In this document: positions 7,102-15,188 of the stretch, in pieces | Layout of the letters: each line of letters starts with the position of its first letter | How positions within the stretch are numbered: the first letter of the stretch is position 1 | DNA from: Fluviicola sp. | GTDB lineage: Bacteria > Bacteroidota > Bacteroidia > Flavobacteriales_D > Crocinitomicaceae | NCBI RefSeq assembly: GCF_039596395.1 | Contig: NZ_JBCNJT010000003.1 | Span: forward strand, 434,001 to 498,000 | Direction: 5' to 3' | Length of the DNA: 64,000 nucleotides | The notes under the pieces: generated by a model | What the model was told of the DNA's origin: nothing | The model's database searches: none | Seen by the model: the letters and a program-made list of their open reading frames with translations, nothing else | Translations under genes and position numbers: made by a program

Positions 7102-8918
7102 TATCCCAAATTAATCTGCATTTTTACCAAATCCGAATAAGCACCACTGGTTGCCATCAGGTCCGAGTGATTTCCGCTTTCAACGATCTGTCCGTTCTGA
7201 AGCACCAAAATTTTATCCGCATTGCGAATAGTACTCAAACGATGTGCGATGACAATACAGGTTCTTCCCTGCATCAATTTTTCCAAAGCATCTTGAACCA
7301 CTCTTTCCGATTCGGAATCCAAAGCAGATGTAGCTTCGTCCAAAATCAAAATAGTCGGATTCTTCAAAATGGCGCGTGCAATGGCAATACGCTGTTTCTG
7401 ACCGCCGGATAACTGGATTCCACGATCTCCGACCTGTGTTTTGAAACCATCCGGGAAACTCGTAATGAAATCGTAAGCATTTGCCTGTTTTGCGGCACTG
7501 ATGATTTCTTCTTCGCTTGCTCCCGGCCTTCCGAATGCAATGTTCTCGAAGATGGTTCCTGCAAACAATAGTACGTCTTGCGGAACGATCGCAATGTGTT
7601 CGCGTAAATATTTAATGTCGATGGCGTCCGCATTGGTGTCGCCGAAATAAATCGCTCCCTGGCTGACTTTGTAGTAATTTAGTACCAACGAAGAGATCGT
7701 GGTCTTTCCACCGCCGGAAGTACCGACTAAAGCCAAAGTTTCGTTGCGGTTCAGTTCGAAAGAAATACCTTTCAAAACCTCGATTTCCGAACGCTGCGGG
7801 TAGGAGAAACGCACATTTTCGAAACGGATTGATCCGTCAATTTCCGGTTTGTTTGTTCCCTTGAAAATTTCAGACTCACTGGATTCATTGATAATATCCA
7901 TCAACTTTTCCGTTCCACCGATCGTTTTTTGAATTCCCGTATAAAATTCAGGAAGTGAACCGATACTTGCTGCCATCAGCAGTGTCACCATCAGGAAGGA
8001 ATACAAATCTCCCTGGCTCAGTTCCGGGTGAGTTCCCTGGGTCATCAACAGTCCTTGCCAAACGATAAAGACAATCGATCCGAACATGCAGAAAACCATG
8101 AAAGAGATGAATAAACCTCGCCAAATCCCGCTTTTGATATTCAGGCGGCGTATTTCTTCAATTGCACTCTTGAAGCGGTTGATGAGGTAGTTTTCGTTGG
8201 TGAAAGCCTTGATATTCCCGATTCCGGTTAAAGACTCTTCTGCAATGGCATTTGCGCTGGCAGTTTGGTCCTGGGCATCTTTGGATAAACGTTTGATGAA
8301 TCTTCCGAACAAAACAGCCACGATCATAATAACCGGAACTGTTGAAAGCATGATCAGGGAAAGCTTCCAGGACACGAAAGTCAAGTAGGCAATTCCTCCG
8401 ACAACCATCACTACTTGTCTGAAAAATTCAGCAACTGTAGTGCGAAGTGTTTCCTGGATTTGGGTAATATCGGCAGAAATACGACTGGTTAGCTCACCAA
8501 CGGTATTTCGGTTAAAAAAATCCATCGGAAGGTGAAGCATGCGCTGGAAAACATCGTAACGCAAATCACGCAAGGCTTTTTCAGTCACATTGGTGAACAA
8601 AACTACGCGGAAGTAACTGAAAACTGCTTGTCCGCCGAAAAGTGCGAAAAGTGCTACAGCAACGGTTGTAATATTGGAAAGATCAATTGCTTTAATAGCC
8701 TCTGCCATACTGGTTTGTGAACCGCTGCTCAGACCCAGTAATTGTCCCAGCAAAATGGGAAAAATCAACCCGACGGATGTAGAAAGTACGAGGAAAATCC
8801 AGCCGACCGCATATTGGAACCGGTAAGGTTTCAAATAATGAAAAAGTTTGCGGGCCTTTTTATAGCTGTCACGTGTTAACTGGATCTTTTCTTTCTTCGC
8901 TTGCTTTGGTCGCAACAT
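7101..8918 (-). CDS. ABC transporter, fused permease and ATPase (MsbA-like exporter)
   Basis: 605 residues from the ATG at 8918. The N-terminal half has six membrane helices (about 30-320), including the family motif TVGELTSRISADI. The C-terminal half is the ATPase: Walker A GTSGGGKTT (the usual middle Ser is Gly here), Q-loop, signature LSGGQKQRIAIARAIL, Walker B TILILDEATSALD and the H-loop IAHRLST. This is a half-transporter that works as a dimer, probably exporting lipid or hydrophobic substrates such as lipid A precursors; the actual substrate is unknown. It is transcribed alone from a promoter at 8940-8969 divergent from rpmH. The gene shows no damage. Confidence 0.9.
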   Translation of the reverse strand: MLRPKQAKKEKIQLTRDSYKKARKLFHYLKPYRFQYAVGWIFLVLSTSVGLIFPILLGQLLGLSSGSQTSMAEAIKAIDLSNITTVAVALFALFGGQAVFSYFRVVLFTNVTEKALRDLRYDVFQRMLHLPMDFFNRNTVGELTSRISADITQIQETLRTTVAEFFRQVVMVVGGIAYLTFVSWKLSLIMLSTVPVIMIVAVLFGRFIKRLSKDAQDQTASANAIAEESLTGIGNIKAFTNENYLINRFKSAIEEIRRLNIKSGIWRGLFISFMVFCMFGSIVFIVWQGLLMTQGTHPELSQGDLYSFLMVTLLMAASIGSLPEFYTGIQKTIGGTEKLMDIINESSESEIFKGTNKPEIDGSIRFENVRFSYPQRSEIEVLKGISFELNRNETLALVGTSGGGKTTISSLVLNYYKVSQGAIYFGDTNADAIDIKYLREHIAIVPQDVLLFAGTIFENIAFGRPGASEEEIISAAKQANAYDFITSFPDGFKTQVGDRGIQLSGGQKQRIAIARAILKNPTILILDEATSALDSESERVVQDALEKLMQGRTCIVIAHRLSTIRNADKILVLQNGQIVESGNHSDLMATSGAYSDLVKMQINLG

Positions 8919-8939
8919 CTTTTTCCTAATTTTGTAACA

Positions 8940-8969
8940 CAAAAGTAATAGGTGATCGATTGAAACAAA
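8940..8969 (-). promoter_or_regulatory. Bacteroidota-type promoter for the ABC exporter
   Basis: Read on the minus strand: TTTG (-33) at 8969-8966, 18 bases, then TACTTTTG (-7, consensus TAnnTTTG) at 8947-8940. The start codon is about 20 bases downstream. Match by eye to the known Bacteroidota consensus. Confidence 0.6.
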
Positions 8970-8998
8970 CTTTTTTTTCGATTATTTTCAATTAAAAC

Positions 8999-9028
8999 TT
9001 GAAAAATTAGAAAATCTACCTATCTTTG
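8999..9028 (+). promoter_or_regulatory. Bacteroidota-type promoter for rpmH
   Basis: TTG at 8999-9001 and TATCTTTG at 9021-9028, spacing 19 bases, a good match to the -33/-7 consensus. It leaves a leader of about 70 bases before the rpmH ATG at 9105. Confidence 0.65.
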
Positions 9029-9104
9029 CACCCCATTCTGACAAATGTCTGACATTTCGAGGGATTTAAGAAAGCAATAAGAACATTCGAATAAAGTATA
9101 GATC

Positions 9105-9263
9105 ATGAAAAGAACGTTTCAACCGTCTGTAAGAAAGAGAAGAAACAAGCACGGATTCCGTAGCCGCATGGCAACTAAGAACGGACGTAAAGTATTGGCT
9201 GCACGTCGTCGCAAGGGCCGTAAAAAATTGACAGTTTCTGACGAAGGTTTCCACAAGCGTTAA
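9105..9263 (+). CDS. rpmH: 50S ribosomal protein L34
   Basis: 52 residues, starting [20 protein letters not shown] and rich in Arg and Lys throughout, with the standard L34 core ([15 protein letters not shown]) and a slightly extended end SDEGFHKR typical of Bacteroidota. It is a component of the large ribosomal subunit. In many bacteria rpmH is followed by rnpA; here it is monocistronic with a strong terminator and a threonine aldolase next. Confidence 0.97.
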   Translation: MKRTFQPSVRKRRNKHGFRSRMATKNGRKVLAARRRKGRKKLTVSDEGFHKR

Positions 9264-9292
9264 TAGCCTGTAAATCTTTATTAAAGATATCG

Positions 9293-9330
9293 ACCATCTT
9301 TTCGTTTTGTGCGGAAAGATGGTTTTTTTG
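9293..9330 (+). terminator. rpmH terminator
   Basis: An 11-bp stem (ACCATCTTTTC with GAAAGATGGT, one wobble) and a 9-base loop, followed by seven T. Strong intrinsic terminator. Confidence 0.85.
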
Positions 9331-9415
9331 TGCCTCAAAGTTTGAGGAAGTGCTATTTTGTATCCGGAAAATCGAAAAAAAGTCTCGTTCCTGTCGATTT
9401 TACAAGGAATTGATC

Positions 9416-9423
9416 TAAGTTTG
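9416..9423 (+). promoter_or_regulatory. Putative -7 element for threonine aldolase
   Basis: TAAGTTTG matches TAnnTTTG and lies 13 bases before the ATG at 9437. No clear -33 TTG is seen at the right distance. Confidence 0.4.
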
Positions 9424-9436
9424 CCACAAAAAAAGT

Positions 9437-10462
9437 ATGAATCCGTATACCGTTGATTTTCGTTCAGATACCGTTACCAAGCCTTCCAAAGAAATGCTGG
9501 ATGCGATGTTCAGTGCTTCTGTGGGCGATGATGTTTATGGAGAAGACCCGACGGTCAATGAATTGCAGGATTATGCCGCACAGCTTTTTGGAAAAGAAGC
9601 TGCATTATTTTGTGCAAGCGGAACGCAAACCAATCAGATAGCAATCAACATTCATGTGAAACCGGGCGGAGAAGTGATTTGTCACGAAGAAAGTCATGTG
9701 TATAAATACGAAGGCGGAGGAATTGCAAAGAATTCAGGTGCTTCCGTGCGTTTGTTACAGGGAAACAGAGGACGTTTGACTGCTGCGGAAATCGAAAAGT
9801 GGATCATGCCGGATGATGTACATTTCCCTGTTACCCAATTAATTTCCCTGGAAGATACGGCCAATCGCGGTGGTGGTGCCGTTTATGATTTCGGTGATAT
9901 CGAAGCCATTGCGCAATTGGCCCGGTCAAAAAATATTCCGCTTCATTTGGACGGAGCACGGATTTTCAATGCATTGGAAGTAAACGGCGTTGAAATCAAA
10001 AAATACGCTTCCCAATTCAATTCGATCTCCATTTGTTTGTCGAAAGGGCTGGGAGCTCCCGTAGGATCGTTATTGGTTGGAAACAAAGATTTCATTCACC
10101 AGGCGAAAAGAGTGCGCAAAGTCATGGGAGGCGGAATGCGCCAGGCCGGATTTTTAGCTGCTGCAGGTTTGTATGCCTTGAAGAACAATGTCAGCCGGCT
10201 TGCAGAAGACCATGAAAGAGCAAAACAATTGGAAAGTGCTTTTTTGGCGTGCAGTTGGATCGAAAGCAGTTTGCCCGTCGAGACAAACATTTTAGTTGTA
10301 ATTTTGAAGGAGGAAACAAAACGGGATTCCTACATTCAAAAGCTCGGAGAGTTGGGAGTAAAGGTTTCAGCATTCGGGCCGGGAATGATCCGTTTGGTAA
10401 CACATTTGGATATTTCCCCGGAAGATGTGAGGTTTACAATAGAACAATTGAAGAAAGTATAA
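9437..10462 (+). CDS. ltaE: Low-specificity L-threonine aldolase family protein
   Basis: 341 residues, full length. PLP-dependent fold type I: the N-terminus VDFRSDTVTKPSKEML is diagnostic. Other family motifs are GDDVYGEDPTVNEL, HLDGARIFNA (Asp binding the pyridine nitrogen) and the PLP lysine in SICLSKGLGAPVGS. The enzyme splits L-threonine or L-allo-threonine to glycine and acetaldehyde in the cytosol. It is followed three bases later by a lipoprotein gene, probably on the same transcript but without an obvious functional link. Confidence 0.93.
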   Translation: MNPYTVDFRSDTVTKPSKEMLDAMFSASVGDDVYGEDPTVNELQDYAAQLFGKEAALFCASGTQTNQIAINIHVKPGGEVICHEESHVYKYEGGGIAKNSGASVRLLQGNRGRLTAAEIEKWIMPDDVHFPVTQLISLEDTANRGGGAVYDFGDIEAIAQLARSKNIPLHLDGARIFNALEVNGVEIKKYASQFNSISICLSKGLGAPVGSLLVGNKDFIHQAKRVRKVMGGGMRQAGFLAAAGLYALKNNVSRLAEDHERAKQLESAFLACSWIESSLPVETNILVVILKEETKRDSYIQKLGELGVKVSAFGPGMIRLVTHLDISPEDVRFTIEQLKKV

Positions 10463-10465
10463 GGT

Positions 10466-11128
10466 ATGAAGCTATTCACGATATTCTTTACCGCATTTAC
10501 ACTAACATGGCTTGTCTCCTGCTCAGACAATGATGCGGACAAGACAATTTCGCTGGAAGATATTTCCCACACTTCCGATAAATTCGATCACATCGATGAC
10601 GACAAAAAAGAAGTAGAGATCAAAGATGAAAAGCCCAAAAAAGCATATTTTCTGACAGCCTTCGATTCCCTTTACAAAGATGCGTCCTGGTTTGTGCTCG
10701 ACAGCTTGTTGTTCCCGGATCGTTTCGGGCCTTCCAAAATGGAAAAATGGTACCTGTTCAATCAGAAAGACAGTATTGTAGCGCTTCACTACGAATTCAA
10801 AGACAGTTTAAGAACAAAAAATGCCTTTTTCAACTGGATTGATTGTTACGGGCCCAAATGTACTTCTTACCAGGTCGGTTCACAGTTCAAAAAACAAAGC
10901 AGGAATTCCTTGTTCCTGATCGGAGTGAATCATTTGATCTACCTGGAATCACAAGCACCGATTAAAACGGAAGAATTGATTGGTATCCTGAATGAAAAGG
11001 AAAAAGACCGCAATTGGATTTATGTGCTGGAAATACCGGGCAGGAAGAAAACACGCTGGTCGACGATGAAAGAAGGGGAGTTAACAGAATTAAAAGGACG
11101 CCAGGATGTTAAGGCTTCAGGACTTTAA
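10466..11128 (+). CDS. Hypothetical lipoprotein
   Basis: 220 residues. Lipoprotein signal peptide with lipobox LVSC at 16-19, then an acidic, Asp-rich linker (about 20-55: DNDADK, DHIDDDKKEVEIKDEKPKK). The rest is a mixed alpha/beta domain I do not recognise, with YLFNQKDSIVALHYEFKD and a CYGPKCTSY pair of Cys. It is likely anchored in the outer or inner membrane facing the periplasm. The last codons run into a degenerate repeat (11105-11178), so the C-terminus may have been shaped by it. Function unknown. Confidence 0.75.
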   Translation: MKLFTIFFTAFTLTWLVSCSDNDADKTISLEDISHTSDKFDHIDDDKKEVEIKDEKPKKAYFLTAFDSLYKDASWFVLDSLLFPDRFGPSKMEKWYLFNQKDSIVALHYEFKDSLRTKNAFFNWIDCYGPKCTSYQVGSQFKKQSRNSLFLIGVNHLIYLESQAPIKTEELIGILNEKEKDRNWIYVLEIPGRKKTRWSTMKEGELTELKGRQDVKASGL

Positions 11129-11178
11129 GACTAAAGTAAAGTTTTAATATCCTAATATCATAATGTCCTAAAATCAAC
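11105..11178. repeat. Degenerate word repeat, 'taagact / atcctaatgtcc' family
   Basis: A run of related words (GGCTTCAGGACTTTAAGAC, TAATATCCTAATATCATAATGTCC) that also occurs at 14946-15050 and 20083-20155. It spans the last codons of the lipoprotein gene and the gap to 11183. Confidence 0.55.
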
Positions 11179-11182
11179 AAAT

Positions 11183-11512
11183 ATGAAAGTAGTAAACAGA
11201 GGATACATTTACGTAGAACCGAAACAAGCCTTTTGCGATTGGGCGAAACAACACGATCCGGAATTTGATTTTGATGAAACAGACGACCTGGAAGGAAACC
11301 TGTACCTGATCGAAGAAGACTTTTTTGAATACGAACCGCTGATCGAAGCGCATTTCAAGAAAATCATGAAAAATGAGTGCCTGGCTGTGGTTGATTCCGA
11401 TGAAGAATACCCCAAACCAACGCTGGAATTGTTCCTGGAATGGTTCACCATCCGTATCGGGTCGAGTGTGTTTGACACCCAAAAGACCGATTTGGAAAGC
11501 GACAAGTTATAA
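11183..11512 (+). CDS. Hypothetical acidic cytosolic protein
   Basis: 109 residues, strongly acidic (DETDDLEGN, VVDSDEEYP) with no signal peptide or membrane segment. It resembles small uncharacterised proteins of Flavobacteriales that begin with a short beta segment (VVNRGYIYVEPKQAFCDWA). The single-domain length, intact frame and acidic codon pattern support a real gene. It is followed by a terminator-like hairpin. I do not recognise a function. Confidence 0.7.
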   Translation: MKVVNRGYIYVEPKQAFCDWAKQHDPEFDFDETDDLEGNLYLIEEDFFEYEPLIEAHFKKIMKNECLAVVDSDEEYPKPTLELFLEWFTIRIGSSVFDTQKTDLESDKL

Positions 11513-11570
11513 ACTGCTTTTGACCGATGGGTGAAATCAATTCACCGATTTTAGGGTCAGTTTTCTTTTT
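11511..11570 (+). terminator. Nested hairpin terminator
   Basis: Outer stem AAACTG / CAGTTT encloses an inner stem GGTGAA-N5-TTCACC; a run of T follows (11563-11574). Probably ends the transcript of the 109-residue protein. Confidence 0.55.
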
Positions 11571-11603
11571 TTTCAATCTAATTTAGCCTCGTAATTTTTT
11601 GTT

Positions 11604-13748
11604 ATGAAGTATTTACTATTGCTTATAGGTTTGATTCCCATTTATTTGGCGGCGCAAACTACGATTGAAGGAACGGTGCTGAACCAAAGCGGAAAGCCTG
11701 TTTTTATGGCCACTGTTTTCGTGAAGGGAACAACTGACGGAGCTCAAACCGATGAAAAAGGAGCGTACAAACTGACTACTAAAATGACCGGTAAACAAAC
11801 GCTGGTTATCCGGGGTGACGAATTGGAAGAACAAGCGATCGAAGTGAACCTCACAGGAGCGCCGCTTACCCAAAATGTCAAAGTAAGACAATCAAAAGCT
11901 ATTGAAGAAGTTGTTATTTCGGCAGGAACGATGTCGGCATCCAACGACCGCACTGTAGCCATTCTCGACCCGCTGGATATTGTAACTACAGCCGGCGGAC
12001 AGGGAGATATTGCCGGTGCTATTCAAACACTTCCGGGTGTGCAGCGAAACGGAGGAGATCAAACCGGTTTAATGGTTCGCGGAGGAGATGTGAGCGAAAC
12101 ATCGTTTATTGTGGATGGTTTGGTGGCGCAAAATGCCTTCGGAAGTTCTGTTCCGGGAGTTGCGCAAAGAACCCGTTTCAATCCTTTCCAGTTTAAAGGA
12201 ACGGCTTTCAGTACCGGTGGGTACACGGCGCGTTACGGACAAGCTTTGTCTTCCGTCCTGGATTTATCGACCTTGGATTTGCCGGATCAGACCAACATCA
12301 ATATAGGGGCTAATTTTGCCGGTATTTTCCTGGGAGGATCCAAATTAATGGAAAACAGCGCGGTAGAATTTACCGGGTTCTACCAGAATTTATCTCCCTT
12401 TCTGGCATTGGCGAAATCAAACGTGAAATTCTACGAGGCTCCGCAGGGTTTTGGCTTTTCCGGAAGATATGTAGCTAAAACTTCCACACGCGGAATGTTC
12501 AAAACAACCTTCAATCAAACCTATAACAGTTCCGGCCTGGAGATCCCGAATCCGGGAGTAGCGGGAGCAAACATGCGCTTCGGACTGAAAAACCAGAATA
12601 CGTACGTCAATACGACCTTCAAGAATTTCATCAACGACAAGTGGTTGTATTACGTAGGATTCTCTTTAAGTAACAACGATGATGACATTACCTGGGATAC
12701 GTTGATTTCAACCAGAAATGACAAACGTGTTCAGGGACGCGGCGAATTGATCTACACAGCAGGAAACCGTTTTAAAATGGTGATCGGTTCGGAATTGCAG
12801 CATTTCCAGTACCGTCAGACTTTTGATACTTTAACCGGGCAATTTTCAGAAATGCTGAGCGCCGGTTACGTGGAAGCAGATATCATCCCGTTCCGCAATT
12901 TTGCAATCAAACCCGGAGTGCGTGCGGAATACTCGAAATTATTGGCAAAGGGAAATATTTCCCCGCGTTTGGCCATGGCGATCAAGACCAGCAAAACGAG
13001 CCAGATTTCATTGGCTTCGGGATATTTCTACCAGCTGGCTTCGCAAAACTACCTGATGCAGGGATACCGCCCGAATTTCCAGGAAGCACTGCATTTGATG
13101 GCGAATTACCAGATCATCGCCAAAAACCGGATTTTCCGTCTGGAAGGATATTACAAATCCTACGATCAGCTGATCCGTGAACAAGGTGTTGCTTACACAC
13201 CGAATGCATTCCGTTTCAATTATGGAATGGTTGATAACAGCGGATCCGGTTACGCGCAGGGAATTGATGTTTTCTGGAGAGATAAAAAATCGATCAAGAA
13301 TTTCGATTACTGGATTTCATACAGCTACATCGACACGAAACGCTTGTACCAAAACTACATCAGCAAAGTCACTCCCGACTATGTTTCCGATCACAACCTG
13401 AATGTGGTGATGAAGTATTTCTCTATGAAGCTTCAAACGAGTTTCTCCCTGACGTATAGTTACGCAAGCGGACGACCGTATTACAATCCGTCCAGCACCC
13501 GGTTCCTGGGAGACCGTTCACCGGATTACCACAATCTTGCTTTCACGGCGGCATATTTAACAACCATTAAAAAGTTCTTTACGGTCTTTTATATTAGTTT
13601 AGATAATATTACCAATCAGCACAATGTTTTGGGCTACAGGTATAGTTACGACGGAAGTCAGAGATATGAAGTAAAACCTCCGTTCTATTTCAATATTTTC
13701 TTCGGGTTCAACCTGTCTCTGAAGGAATTTAATAAAGATGAAATTTAA
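11604..13748 (+). CDS. TonB-dependent outer-membrane receptor with carboxypeptidase-like N-domain
   Basis: 714 residues. Signal peptide (1-18, ending AQ), a CarboxypepD_reg-like beta-sandwich (about 20-95: IEGTVLNQSGKPVFMATVFV), a short linker, the plug domain (about 105-215: TLPGVQRNGG, MVRGGDVSETSFIVDGL) and a beta-barrel to an FFGFNLSLKEF-type end. It is smaller than SusC-type receptors and has no SusD partner next to it, so the substrate cannot be inferred; iron or cobalamin chelates, peptides or metals are possible. A TPR-like exported protein follows 9 bases later and may be co-transcribed. Confidence 0.9.
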   Translation: MKYLLLLIGLIPIYLAAQTTIEGTVLNQSGKPVFMATVFVKGTTDGAQTDEKGAYKLTTKMTGKQTLVIRGDELEEQAIEVNLTGAPLTQNVKVRQSKAIEEVVISAGTMSASNDRTVAILDPLDIVTTAGGQGDIAGAIQTLPGVQRNGGDQTGLMVRGGDVSETSFIVDGLVAQNAFGSSVPGVAQRTRFNPFQFKGTAFSTGGYTARYGQALSSVLDLSTLDLPDQTNINIGANFAGIFLGGSKLMENSAVEFTGFYQNLSPFLALAKSNVKFYEAPQGFGFSGRYVAKTSTRGMFKTTFNQTYNSSGLEIPNPGVAGANMRFGLKNQNTYVNTTFKNFINDKWLYYVGFSLSNNDDDITWDTLISTRNDKRVQGRGELIYTAGNRFKMVIGSELQHFQYRQTFDTLTGQFSEMLSAGYVEADIIPFRNFAIKPGVRAEYSKLLAKGNISPRLAMAIKTSKTSQISLASGYFYQLASQNYLMQGYRPNFQEALHLMANYQIIAKNRIFRLEGYYKSYDQLIREQGVAYTPNAFRFNYGMVDNSGSGYAQGIDVFWRDKKSIKNFDYWISYSYIDTKRLYQNYISKVTPDYVSDHNLNVVMKYFSMKLQTSFSLTYSYASGRPYYNPSSTRFLGDRSPDYHNLAFTAAYLTTIKKFFTVFYISLDNITNQHNVLGYRYSYDGSQRYEVKPPFYFNIFFGFNLSLKEFNKDEI

Positions 13749-13757
13749 TTACAGATT

Positions 13758-14405
13758 ATGAAGCAAGTGATTTTAACAGTGGTTTTGGCATTTACACTTC
13801 AAGCAAATGCGCAGGATGAGATCAAAAAGGAATTGGAACCGATTTGTGCGACCTTTGATTCAACTTACACGCTGGAAGGCTGGAAAGCTAAATCCGAGCA
13901 GTTGGCCCTCGTAAAAGAAAAGTTCCCGGAAAACTGGATGCCGGCTTATTACTATGCTTATTCCTGTGTGCAGATGTCATATTTCGAACCGACTTTAGCA
14001 ATTAAAGATGTGCTGGTAAACAATGCCGAAGAACAATTGACCAAAATTGAAGCATGTCCTTTGACAGATGAAGTGCACATCATGAAAGCATTGATTGCAA
14101 ATGCGCGAATCGGGGCAGATCCTGAAAACCGCTGGCAGAAATACGGAAAAATCTTCGATGAGAACCTGAAAGCTGCAAAAGCGATCAATGAAAACAATCC
14201 GCACATTTACCTGTTGAAAGGGATATCTACTTTCTACACGCCGAAAATGTTCGGAGGTGGTGCTAAAAATGCGCAGGCTTATTTTGAAAAAGCGCAGGCA
14301 AAATACGATTTGATTACTTACAAAGATGTGGATAAACCGTATTGGTGGGGAAGAAGCACTTGCAGGTATTTCTTCGGTGAAATTGATAAAGAATTGAAAA
14401 AGTAG
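13758..14405 (+). CDS. Exported TPR-like protein of unknown function
   Basis: 215 residues with a signal peptide (MKQVILTVVLAFTLQANAQ). The mature protein is helical with repeated aromatic and Ala positions (PAYYYAYSCVQMSYFE, AYFEKAQAKYDL) like degenerate TPR helices, and ends with two lysines. Similar small exported proteins are frequent beside TonB receptors in Bacteroidota. It probably shares a transcript with the receptor at 11604. Function unknown; a periplasmic scaffold role is possible. Confidence 0.8.
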   Translation: MKQVILTVVLAFTLQANAQDEIKKELEPICATFDSTYTLEGWKAKSEQLALVKEKFPENWMPAYYYAYSCVQMSYFEPTLAIKDVLVNNAEEQLTKIEACPLTDEVHIMKALIANARIGADPENRWQKYGKIFDENLKAAKAINENNPHIYLLKGISTFYTPKMFGGGAKNAQAYFEKAQAKYDLITYKDVDKPYWWGRSTCRYFFGEIDKELKK

Positions 14406-14412
14406 GTTTCGA

Positions 14413-14503
14413 CTCCGCTCAACCTTCTTTTATTGAAGTGTTGAGCGGAGGTTTTATAATTGAAAAGGTGACTGAGCGAAGCCGAAGTCATGCCTTTTCA
14501 ATC
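14413..14503. terminator. Bidirectional REP-like terminator between convergent genes
   Basis: Two hairpins side by side. The first pairs CTCCGCTCAAC (14413-14423) with GTTGAGCGGAG (14440-14450) and is followed by TTTTAT. The second pairs ATTGAAAAGG (14459-14468) with CCTTTTCAAT (14493-14502) around GACTGAGCGAAGCCGAAGTC. The second overlaps the 3' end of the CYTH gene. Sequences of the CGACTCCGCTCA / TGAGCGAAGCCGAAG type recur in Bacteroidota intergenic DNA. Confidence 0.7.
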
Positions 14504-14940
14504 AGTTTTGAATTATAATACTGTACATCCGAACTAACCTCTTTTTCAATCCAATTCGGCAATTCAAAGGCCTCGTCCTCCGATTCCAGTTCAATTTCTG
14601 CAATCTTCAAACCTTCCAGCTTGCCGTGAAAGATGTCGATTTCCCATTTCTTTTCACCGACCACCAACTCGTAGCGTTCTTTTTCCAGGACTTTCGCGCA
14701 AAAATCAGCCAGTAATTGATTGGCGTCTTCCAGCGGAATCTCATACTCAAACTCATCTCTCGATATCCCGACCGATTTTCCCTTAATGGTTAAATAGCCT
14801 TTTTCGCCTTTGGTACGTACACGAACCGTTTTTCCGTCGATATCTGAAATATATCCTTGTCTTATTTTTTTGGATTGCAGGTATTTGACCACATCCGAGA
14901 TGGCATCGCTTACCAGGTATTTCCGCTCAATTTCTTTCAT
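14488..14940 (-). CDS. CYTH-domain protein (triphosphatase / class IV cyclase family)
   Basis: 150 residues, the usual single-domain CYTH length. The signature ExExK is at the N-terminus (MKEIERKYLV). Further tunnel residues are visible: TVRVRTKG, YLTIKGK, DEFEYEIP, KERYEL, WEIDIFHG and IAEIELESEDE. CYTH enzymes use metal to hydrolyse tripolyphosphate, thiamine triphosphate or nucleotides, or make cAMP. In this short form hydrolysis of tripolyphosphate is the most likely activity. It is encoded alone, convergent to the TPR-like gene. Confidence 0.88.
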   Translation of the reverse strand: MKEIERKYLVSDAISDVVKYLQSKKIRQGYISDIDGKTVRVRTKGEKGYLTIKGKSVGISRDEFEYEIPLEDANQLLADFCAKVLEKERYELVVGEKKWEIDIFHGKLEGLKIAEIELESEDEAFELPNWIEKEVSSDVQYYNSKLIEKA

Positions 14941-14945
14941 TTTTT

Positions 14946-15050
14946 GGATATTAGGCTTCAGGATTTTAGGATATAAGACTGAAATGACTGCTCAAAGCAA
15001 ATGAAGTCTTAATATCCTGATGTCCTAAAGTCTTGAAGTCCTCTAAAATA
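14946..15050. repeat. Degenerate inverted-word repeat upstream of the CYTH gene
   Basis: Left arm AGGATTTTAGGATATAAGAC (from about 14960) pairs imperfectly with the right arm AGTCTTAATATCCTGATGTC (from about 15005). Same word family as 11105-11178 and 20083-20155. No gene in 14941-15188. Confidence 0.6.
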
Positions 15051-15090
15051 CAATAGATTTTGCAAAGCAGGCGATTTCGAGTTCAAGATG

Positions 15091-15113
15091 ACGGATAGAC
15101 ATGTGTCTATTTG
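15091..15113. repeat. 23-bp near-palindromic motif, copy 1
   Basis: ACGGATAGACATGTGTCTAT followed by TTG; identical to 55724-55746. The core ATAGACA-TG-TGTCTAT is an inverted repeat of 7-bp arms. Weak similarity continues downstream in both copies. Confidence 0.7.
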
Positions 15114-15188
15114 CCCAATATTGACGCGGTAATACGCAATATCGTGAATTTAGAACTCCAACTACTCAAATTCGGTTATCTTCGCAGT

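Noticed and set aside
15111-15188. A longer start for the NodB-like gene reading through the 23-bp palindrome
   Set aside because: The extension shows no family similarity, and the core strand MQVILTFDYE begins exactly at the ATG at 15189.
14941-15188. CRISPR-like array
   Set aside because: Words are degenerate, not evenly spaced, and lack constant repeats with unique spacers.
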